Part shown: positions 5,605 through 11,666 of the stretch, in pieces
How positions within the stretch are numbered: the stretch's first letter is position 1
Layout of the letters: each line of letters opens with the position of its first letter
NCBI GenBank assembly: GCA_003105305.1
Contig: PQAQ01000079.1
Coordinates: 6,030 to 20,378, forward strand
DNA length: 14,349 nucleotides
Origin: Candidatus Methylomirabilota bacterium
GTDB lineage: Bacteria; Methylomirabilota; Methylomirabilia; Methylomirabilales; Methylomirabilaceae
Direction of reading: 5' to 3'
Translations under genes and position numbers: made by a program
The notes under the pieces: generated by a model
Database searches by the model: none
What the model saw: only the letters and a program-made list of their open reading frames with translations
Told to the model about the DNA's origin: nothing

Positions 5605-8016
5605 CTACTTCCGAATGCCTTTCCGTTGTTCGATCTCCAACACCTTCGCCGTCATCTTCATGACTGCATCCGGATTGAGCGAGATACTGTCGATCCCCTC
5701 CTCGACAAGAAACTGTGCAAACTCCGGGTAGTCGCTCGGTGCCTGGCCGCAGATCCCGATCTTTCTACCCCGCGACCGAGCCGTTGCGATAACCGCCGAG
5801 ATCAGCTTCTTGACGGCGCGGTTCCGCTCATCGAAGATCGACGCCACCAGCTCCGAATCCCTGTCCACCCCCAGTGTCAACTGTGTCAGGTCGTTCGAAC
5901 CGATGGAAAAGCCGTCGAATATCGCCGCAAATTCCTCAGCGAGCAGGACGTTGCTGGGGATCTCGCACATCACGTAGACCTCGAGACCGTTCTGCCCCCG
6001 TACGAGTCCGTGCTTCGCCATCTCCGCCAGGACTTTCTCACCTTCCACCACGGTTCGGACGAATGGGATCATCAGCTTGACGTTGGTCAGGCCCATCTCT
6101 TCTCTGACCTTCCACATGGCGCGACATTCCAGGGCGAATCCCTCCCGGTACCGATCGCTGTAATAACGGGATGCGCCGCGGAAGCCCAGCATGGGGTTCT
6201 CTTCCGCCGGCTCAAACTCCTGACCGCCGATCAGGTTAGCGTATTCATTGGTCTTGAAGTCGCTGAGACGGACGATCACGCCTTTCGGATAGAAGGCGGC
6301 GGCGATCATCCCGACCCCTTCTGCCAGCTTGTCCACGAAATACTGCGGCTTGTCTGCATACGCTCCAGTCAGCAGCTCGATCTCGGCCTTGGCCGCCTGG
6401 TCGGTCAGCGTGTCATAGCGGACCAATGCCATAGGATGAATCCGAATGGCATGGCCGATAATCAGCTCCATTCGCGCCAGACCGACCCCGTCGTTGGGAA
6501 TAGCCGCCAGGCTGAAGACCTCCTGCGGGTTGGCGACGTTCAGCATGATCCTGGTCCTGGGGCGGTCGAGCCTGCCCAGATCGATCTCCCGAACACTGAA
6601 CTGAAGCCGACCGCGATAGGCATATCCGATATCGCCCTCTGCGCACGAAACCGTGATCTCCTCCCCGTCGGCGATCGCCTGTGTCCCCTGCTCGGTTCCG
6701 ACAATCGCCGGAATCCCCAATTCGCGGCTGACGATCGCCGCGTGCGAAGTCCGCCCCCCTCGATTGGTCACGATCCCTGCCGCCTTCTTCATGATCGGCA
6801 CCCAGTCCGGATCGGTCTTATCGGTCACCAGAACCTCGCCCTCGTGAAACCGCTCCATGTGGCGCGTGTCCGTGATAATGCGGGCCGTTCCCTGCCCGAT
6901 CATCTCCCCCACGCTCTTGCCGACCACGACCGGCACCCCGGCCTCCTCCAGTCGATAGACCCGCAGCAGGTCGGCCCGTTTGACCGACTGCACCGTTTCG
7001 GGACGCGCCTGCAGGATAAACAGCTCGCCGCTCTGGCCGTCCCTGGCCCACTCGATATCCATCGGGGTGTACCTTCCGCTCCGCTGACTGTAATGCGCTT
7101 CGATGGCGCACCCCCAGCGCGCGAGCTGAAGGATGTCGTCATCGCTGACAGCAAAGCGCTGACGATCCTCACGAGGAACAGGGACATTCCTGGTCTGCTT
7201 GCTGCCTCCCTCGTCGTACACCAGCTTCCATTCCTTGCTGCCGAGGGTTCGCTGAAGGATAGAGCGAAAACCCGTAAGCAGCGTAGGCTTGAATACGTAT
7301 ATCTCATCAGGCGTGACCGAGCCCTGGACCACACTTTCACCGAGGCCGTACGAAGCGTTAATCAGGACACAATCACGGAAACCGGTTTCCGTGTCGACAG
7401 TGAACATCACGCCGGCGGCGCCAAGATCCGAACGGACCATCTTCTGCACCCCGATGGACAGCGCCACGCTCAGGTGGTCGAACCCCTTCTCCTCACGATA
7501 GACCATCGCTCGATCGGTAAAGAGCGAGGCGAAGCACTTCCGGCAGGCCTCCAGCACGCCGGGGACCCCATGGACATTCAGATAGGTCTCCTGCTGGCCG
7601 GCAAAACTGGCATCCGGCAGGTCCTCGGCGGTCGCGCTGCTCCGCACCGCCACGTCGGTGTTCGGCCCATACCCCTCACACAGCCGCTCATAGGCGGCGA
7701 CAATCGCGTTCTGCAAGGGAAGCGGCAGGGGAGCATCGAGGATGATCGTCCGGATCGCCTCTCCACGGGCGCGCAGATTCGCAATGTCAGCCGCATTCAG
7801 TCCTTCCAGTTGCTCTCTGATCTTCGCCTCACAGCCGCTCTCCATCAGGAAGCGTCGATACGCTGCGGCGGTAACGGCAAAGCCGTATGGGACCCGGATG
7901 CCAAGCGCCTTAAGATGTTGATACATTTCACCCAGCGACGCGTTCTTGCCGCCAACCAGCGGGATGTCGGCGAGATCGATCTCATCAAACCAGCGGACTA
8001 ACGGATCCTCACGCAT
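5605..8016 (-). CDS. ppsA: Phosphoenolpyruvate synthase (pyruvate, water dikinase)
   Basis: The 803-residue protein is collinear with PEP synthases. The N-terminal ATP-grasp domain (about 15-345) holds GGKNASLGEM (22-31) and RSSATAEDLPDASFAGQQET (125-144). The mobile phosphohistidine domain carries GGRTSHAAI with catalytic His425. The C-terminal TIM barrel shows RMELII (515-520), MCEIPSN (683-689), SNDLTQ (707-712) and the catalytic Cys757 in GICGQAP. All key residues are present. The enzyme makes PEP, AMP and phosphate from pyruvate, ATP and water in the cytoplasm, the first step of gluconeogenesis from C3 compounds. It starts at 8016, 29 bp after the Lon-like protease stop, with a modest GCGGGGA ribosome site, and Hsp20 follows 25 bp later. 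Sitting between a protease and a chaperone suggests expression under stress rather than simple carbon control. The long plus-strand frame opposite this gene is not coding. Confidence 0.95.
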   Translation of the reverse strand: MREDPLVRWFDEIDLADIPLVGGKNASLGEMYQHLKALGIRVPYGFAVTAAAYRRFLMESGCEAKIREQLEGLNAADIANLRARGEAIRTIILDAPLPLPLQNAIVAAYERLCEGYGPNTDVAVRSSATAEDLPDASFAGQQETYLNVHGVPGVLEACRKCFASLFTDRAMVYREEKGFDHLSVALSIGVQKMVRSDLGAAGVMFTVDTETGFRDCVLINASYGLGESVVQGSVTPDEIYVFKPTLLTGFRSILQRTLGSKEWKLVYDEGGSKQTRNVPVPREDRQRFAVSDDDILQLARWGCAIEAHYSQRSGRYTPMDIEWARDGQSGELFILQARPETVQSVKRADLLRVYRLEEAGVPVVVGKSVGEMIGQGTARIITDTRHMERFHEGEVLVTDKTDPDWVPIMKKAAGIVTNRGGRTSHAAIVSRELGIPAIVGTEQGTQAIADGEEITVSCAEGDIGYAYRGRLQFSVREIDLGRLDRPRTRIMLNVANPQEVFSLAAIPNDGVGLARMELIIGHAIRIHPMALVRYDTLTDQAAKAEIELLTGAYADKPQYFVDKLAEGVGMIAAAFYPKGVIVRLSDFKTNEYANLIGGQEFEPAEENPMLGFRGASRYYSDRYREGFALECRAMWKVREEMGLTNVKLMIPFVRTVVEGEKVLAEMAKHGLVRGQNGLEVYVMCEIPSNVLLAEEFAAIFDGFSIGSNDLTQLTLGVDRDSELVASIFDERNRAVKKLISAVIATARSRGRKIGICGQAPSDYPEFAQFLVEEGIDSISLNPDAVMKMTAKVLEIEQRKGIRK

Positions 8017-8045
8017 CGTGTGTCCCCGCTATCCCGTGTCTTCCA

Positions 8046-10493
8046 CTATGTTTCGACTTCCGTGTCATGGCGGCCGGCTGAAGGCGACACCGCCAGGATC
8101 TCGCCGCCGTACGCCTTTGCCTGCTCCGCCATTTCGCGCAGCCGCGCCTGCACCAGTCCATTCACGCTGCTTTCCGGAAAACTCCCATCCGGACCCTGCT
8201 CGCCCGCTTCCCGTCCGGTCAGCAAGGCGATCCCCTCATCGATGGTCTGCACAGGAAAGATCTGGAACTTCCCCGCCGCGACCGCCTCCACGACGTCCTC
8301 TCTGAGCATCAGATGCCGGACATTGCTCGCCGGGATCAGGACCCCCTGCTCTCCCGTCAACCCCCTCGCGCGACAGACATCAAAGAACCCTTCGATCTTC
8401 GCGTTGACGGCTCCGATCGCCTGAACCTCGCCATGTTGATTGACCGATCCTGTGACCGCTAACCCCTGTTTGATCGGAAGCCCCGACAGGCTTGAGAGGA
8501 TCGCATAGACTTCTGCCGACGACGCACTGTCGCCCTCCACCTCTTCATATACCTGCTCAAAGGCGAGACTGGCCGATAGGGCCAGCGGCGTCTGCTGTAC
8601 ATAGCGCCCGCCGAGATAGCCGGACAGGATCAGCACTCCTTTACTGTGAATACGGCCACCCATCCGCGCCTCGCGCTCGATATCGATAATGCCACCGCGC
8701 CCGAGGAAGGCGCGCGCCGTGATGCGACTCGGCTTGCCGAAGTGATACTCGCCAAGCTGGATGACGGCAATCCCGTTCACCTGGCCGACGACCCCGCCTT
8801 CGGTGTCGACCAACAGGGTCCGATCAACGACCAGCTCCTGCAACAACTCCTCCAACCGATTCGCGCGCCTGATCTTGGCGGAAATAGCCTCCCGTACGTC
8901 TTCGGCCATCACCCGCTGGTGTCCGTTCTGTCCGGCTCGAAAACAGGCCTCGCGGGCCACATCCAGCAGATGGCTGAACTGCGTGGCCAACTTGTCCTGA
9001 TCCTCCACCAGGCGAGAACTGTGCTCCACCAGTTTCGCCACCGCGCCACGGTCGAACGGCTTGAGCCCCTCGGCCGTACAACAAGTGGAGAGCAGGCGGG
9101 CAAAGGTCAGGATCGTGTCCGGCGTCCGAGCGACACGGTCGCTGAACTCGGCCTGCACCTTGAACAGCTCCTGAAACTCCGGATCATAGGCGTGCAAAAG
9201 GTAGTAGAGCCACGGACTGCCGATCAGGACTACCTTCACGTTGAGAGGGATCGGCTCGGGCTCGAGCGTCACCGTGCTGAAAAGACGGAACTGCTCCCCC
9301 GGCTCTTCGATCCTGATCCGGCCGTTCTTGAGGGTCCGCTTCAACTGGTCCCACGCGAAGAACTGTTTGAGCAGCTCCATCGCCTCTACAACTAGGAAGC
9401 CTCCATTAGCCCGGTGCAGGGCGCCCCCTTTGGTCATCAGGAAGTTGGTGTAGAGCGCGCCCATGTGGACCTGATGCTCAACCCGCCCCAGCAGGTTCTG
9501 ACAGGTCGGGTGGGGTTCGGCCACGACCGGCGCACCGCCGTTTTCCCCGTGTTCGATCAGAACATTCACTCGGTATCGGTCGAAAGGGTCCATCCCTGCC
9601 GGCCGTAGCAACGCTGTCGGATCCGGCTGGCCTTGTGCGCCAGTTTGCTCGCGCCGAAACAGATCGACGTTGGCGATGACGTCCTCGCGTATCGCCTCAA
9701 GGTGCGCCTGTACCGCCGCGTGATCCGTGTAGTTGTCTTTGACCTCCTCAATCAGGTGATCGACCGCAGAGGTGGCGACTTCCCGATCGATCCCGTCGAG
9801 ACGATTCTTCGCCTCCCGCTCCAGATCGCGGATTCGGCGGCGCGTCGCGACCAGATCCTTTTGCACCTCCTCCATCCGCTGGTTGACCAACTGTTTCGTC
9901 TCCTCATCAAGGCCCTCAAACCCCTCCGGCTTTAAGGGTTTGCCACGAAGCATGGGAACAATCATGAAGCCGCTGGCGGTCTTGACCAGTCCGAATCCGA
10001 GCGCATCCGCCCGCTTGCGCAACGCCTCCAACTCGTCGGCGGTCTGTTTCTGCAACTCCTCCAGAATCGACTGTCGGTTTTGCTCATAGGCTTCCGATTC
10101 AAACGCTCTCGGGACCCCCGCCTTCAGCTCCTCCAGCAACCGCTCACAGTCGGCCTGTAAGACGCGGGCACGGCCCGGCGGCAGGCAGAGCGCCCTGGGT
10201 CGTTGGGGATCGGCAAAGTTGTTGACATAGCACCAATCGGGCGGCGTCGGAAGCTTGGCCGCCTCGCTGGCCAGGAAGCGCTTGATCGCCGTCGCCTTGC
10301 CGGTTCCTGCCGGTCCGAGGGCAAAGAGATTAAACCCTTCGCACTTGATCCCGACGCCGAACGTGATCGCCTCGACGGCGCGATCCTGGGCCACGACCTC
10401 ATCCAGAGGTTTCAGTTCATCAGTCGCCTCGAACGGGAGGCACTCCGGCGCGCAGATCTTGCGCAATGCGTCAGGCTTCAACGGACTGGTCAT
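8046..10493 (-). CDS. Lon-like ATP-dependent protease (AAA_32 type)
   Basis: The 815-residue protein matches the Lon-related family with an AAA_32 N-terminal region rather than classical LonA, whose LAN domain is missing. A P-loop-like GPAGTGKA lies at 60-67 and a long charged coiled coil at about 200-275. The conserved GGALHRANGGFLVVEAMELL occupies 356-375, followed by the AAA lid and the Lon protease domain (about 560-770). The catalytic dyad is visible: Ser656 in GDSASSAEVYA and Lys699 in NAKIEGFFD. It would degrade unfolded or specific proteins in the cytoplasm. Two departures from textbook Walker residues stand out: Ala replaces Thr/Ser after the P-loop Lys, and the Walker-B-like strand ends VVE instead of Asp. 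This subfamily varies at the P-loop, so activity loss is not implied. The gene follows the 48-codon ORF by 34 bp and precedes ppsA by 29 bp. Its ribosome site is weak (GAGTGAG). Confidence 0.9.
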   Translation of the reverse strand: MTSPLKPDALRKICAPECLPFEATDELKPLDEVVAQDRAVEAITFGVGIKCEGFNLFALGPAGTGKATAIKRFLASEAAKLPTPPDWCYVNNFADPQRPRALCLPPGRARVLQADCERLLEELKAGVPRAFESEAYEQNRQSILEELQKQTADELEALRKRADALGFGLVKTASGFMIVPMLRGKPLKPEGFEGLDEETKQLVNQRMEEVQKDLVATRRRIRDLEREAKNRLDGIDREVATSAVDHLIEEVKDNYTDHAAVQAHLEAIREDVIANVDLFRREQTGAQGQPDPTALLRPAGMDPFDRYRVNVLIEHGENGGAPVVAEPHPTCQNLLGRVEHQVHMGALYTNFLMTKGGALHRANGGFLVVEAMELLKQFFAWDQLKRTLKNGRIRIEEPGEQFRLFSTVTLEPEPIPLNVKVVLIGSPWLYYLLHAYDPEFQELFKVQAEFSDRVARTPDTILTFARLLSTCCTAEGLKPFDRGAVAKLVEHSSRLVEDQDKLATQFSHLLDVAREACFRAGQNGHQRVMAEDVREAISAKIRRANRLEELLQELVVDRTLLVDTEGGVVGQVNGIAVIQLGEYHFGKPSRITARAFLGRGGIIDIEREARMGGRIHSKGVLILSGYLGGRYVQQTPLALSASLAFEQVYEEVEGDSASSAEVYAILSSLSGLPIKQGLAVTGSVNQHGEVQAIGAVNAKIEGFFDVCRARGLTGEQGVLIPASNVRHLMLREDVVEAVAAGKFQIFPVQTIDEGIALLTGREAGEQGPDGSFPESSVNGLVQARLREMAEQAKAYGGEILAVSPSAGRHDTEVET

Positions 10494-10527
10494 CGTCTCA
10501 CTCTTGTCTTGTTGTGGTGTATGGTTC

Positions 10528-10674
10528 TTAGTCGACCTTCTCCTCCGCCTTCGACTCCTTTAGCGCCGACTGCTTGGCCCGCTTCCGATCATAACGCACC
10601 CGTTGCGGTTCCACCTTTGTCGGCCGATGGGCGACCCGTCTCTTCAGCGGTTTTACCTTGATCACCAGCTTCAT
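10528..10674 (-). CDS. Small very basic protein, 48 aa, unrecognised
   Basis: A minus-strand ORF from ATG at 10674 to TAA at 10528 encodes 48 residues starting MKLVIKVKPLKRRVAHRP and ending SKAEEKVD. About a third of the residues are Lys or Arg. A hydrophobic strand (LVIKV) leads into a long polar, probably helical tail. GAGG lies 8 bases before the start. It fits between the acetyltransferase stop (22 bp upstream) and the Lon-like protease start (34 bp downstream) with no wasted space, which is the best argument that it is a gene. The basic, unstructured look resembles ribosome- or nucleic-acid-associated small proteins in general, but I recognise no family; ribosomal protein S21 was considered and does not match. 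It could be a partner or substrate of the protease, by position only. Confidence 0.5.
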   Translation of the reverse strand: MKLVIKVKPLKRRVAHRPTKVEPQRVRYDRKRAKQSALKESKAEEKVD

Positions 10675-10696
10675 CGGTCATGCCTCGTCACCGCGA

Positions 10697-11260
10697 TCAA
10701 AAGGGAATCATGGACGGCTCGATCTGCAGGTTCTTCATCATGACCACAAGGTCGTGCTCCTCGCCGATCTGGTCCTTGACATAGTTGTAGAAGACCGCCT
10801 CTTTGGTAAATCCCAGATCCTTGAGGATTTTCAGCGCCTCCGTCTGGCCCTCCATGATCTCGGCGACAAGGATCTGCAGGCCTATCTTCTTGGCGGTCTC
10901 GATTACCGCCTTAAGCATGAGCGTCCCGAGGCCCTTCGCCCGGTAGTCTGGATCGACGACCAGGCGCACCTTCCCCACGTGGCTGGTCCAGCCGAATTTG
11001 CGCCGATGCAGGGTGGCATCGCCCACGATGGTGTCGTCCACCTCCGCTATGAGCGGAAGGACCTTCCCGTAGTCGATGTCCTCCGCCCACGAGTCGATTA
11101 CCTCCCGGAGGGAGACATCGTCCCGCAGAAAGAGCCGATCTTCCCTCGGCACCCTACAGAAAAATTCGTGGAGCCTTTTTGCATCCTCCTGAGCCATCGG
11201 GCGAATCGTAACGATCGTCCCGCTCTGAAGCGTGACCTCCTTGGGAAACCCGGCCAGCAT
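10697..11260 (-). CDS. GNAT-family N-acetyltransferase
   Basis: The 187-residue protein shows the GNAT fold in order: strand TIVTIRPMAQEDAKRLHEFF (15-34), a central strand LIAEVDDTIVGDATLH, motif A with KVRLVVDPDYRAKGLGTLML (97-116), whose R-x-K-G-x-G-T loop binds acetyl-CoA pyrophosphate, then motif B (ALKILKDLGFTKEAVF). Such enzymes transfer acetyl from acetyl-CoA to a protein lysine, N-terminus or small molecule. The substrate here cannot be inferred, though proximity to a Lon-like protease and PEP synthase makes protein acetylation plausible. An upstream in-frame ATG at 11323 would add 21 residues with no family character. The start at 11260 is preferred because AAAGGAGG lies 7 bases before it and the product then begins at the domain boundary. 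It follows the ribbon-helix-helix gene by 79 bp and precedes the 48-codon ORF by 22 bp. Confidence 0.88.
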   Translation of the reverse strand: MLAGFPKEVTLQSGTIVTIRPMAQEDAKRLHEFFCRVPREDRLFLRDDVSLREVIDSWAEDIDYGKVLPLIAEVDDTIVGDATLHRRKFGWTSHVGKVRLVVDPDYRAKGLGTLMLKAVIETAKKIGLQILVAEIMEGQTEALKILKDLGFTKEAVFYNYVKDQIGEEHDLVVMMKNLQIEPSMIPF

Positions 11261-11267
11261 GAGATCG

Positions 11268-11275
11268 CCTCCTTT
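11268..11275 (-). promoter_or_regulatory. Strong ribosome binding site deciding the acetyltransferase start
   Basis: AAAGGAGG on the minus strand (11268-11275) ends 7 bases before the ATG at 11260. It is nearly perfect anti-SD complement. It sits inside the longer open frame that begins at 11323, so it argues that translation starts at 11260. Confidence 0.75.
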
Positions 11276-11310
11276 GTGGTCTTTTGGTTTAAAAGTCCGC
11301 CTTCCCTCAA

Positions 11311-11335
11311 CCCCTTTCCCCAAATGGGGCTGGGG
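11311..11335. repeat. G/C-run hairpin, possibly a dispersed intergenic repeat
   Basis: CCCC (11318-11321), a 4-nt AAAT loop and GGGG (11326-11329) form an inner stem. CCCC (11311-11314) with GGGG (11332-11335) forms an outer stem across a small internal loop. It lies in the 79-bp gap between the ribbon-helix-helix gene and the acetyltransferase. Its composition resembles the short C-rich/G-rich palindromic elements scattered through many bacterial genomes. No T-run follows on the minus strand, so it is not an obvious terminator, though it could reduce read-through. Confidence 0.4.
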
Positions 11336-11339
11336 GCTG

Positions 11340-11666
11340 TCACTTCAGATACTGCATGATGGCCCGCCTGATCAACTCCGACGGGGTGATGCGACTTCTT
11401 TTGGCTTCCGCCTCAAGTCGCGCAATGACGGCGCCGGAAAGCCGGATGGGCACCACCGCGTCCTGTCCCGTCGAAGCCAAATCAGCCTGCGCCTCTTTGG
11501 CCCGTATCTGCGCCTCCAGCGAGGCTAAGGCGACATCCTCGGCATCGAGCGGCCGCTCAACCCCCGCGCCAAGATCTCTCGACGGTTCAGCCTTTGTCGA
11601 TCGTTCCCGCTGCCCTTGCGTCCCTTCCGAGCGCCGCCCTTTGGCCGGCGCAGCCTTGGGTCTCAT
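11340..11666 (-). CDS. Ribbon-helix-helix (CopG-like) protein
   Basis: The 108-residue protein has a low-complexity, charged N-terminal two-thirds (Lys/Arg/Ala/Pro-rich, then an acidic helix LDAEDVALASLEAQIRAKEA) and a C-terminal ribbon-helix-helix domain at about 71-108. That domain reads VVPIRLSGAVIARLEAEAKR then SRITPSELIRRAIMQYL: a beta strand, a helix and the typical T-P-S-E-L-I turn into helix two. Such domains dimerise and insert the strand into the DNA major groove. Its start overlaps the stop of the P-type ATPase gene as ATGA (11663-11666), a sign of translational coupling, so it may regulate the ATPase operon. A toxin-antitoxin role is less likely because no toxin-sized ORF adjoins it. 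The long N-terminal extension is unusual for the family. DNA targets unknown. Confidence 0.78.
   Translation of the reverse strand: MRPKAAPAKGRRSEGTQGQRERSTKAEPSRDLGAGVERPLDAEDVALASLEAQIRAKEAQADLASTGQDAVVPIRLSGAVIARLEAEAKRSRITPSELIRRAIMQYLK

Noticed and set aside
5626..8001. 791-codon plus-strand frame opposite PEP synthase
   Set aside because: The antisense frame is long only because of G+C-rich codon bias. Its product is His/Arg/Asp-rich with no domain, while the minus strand encodes all catalytic motifs.
8646..9395. 249-codon plus-strand frame opposite the Lon-like protease
   Set aside because: Shadow frame; no ribosome site or recognisable motif.
10585..10677. Alternative 30-codon frame from ATG at 10677 (MTDEAGDQGK...)
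   Set aside because: It overlaps the 48-codon ORF and stops early. The overlapping frame fills the gap better and has better ribosome-site spacing.
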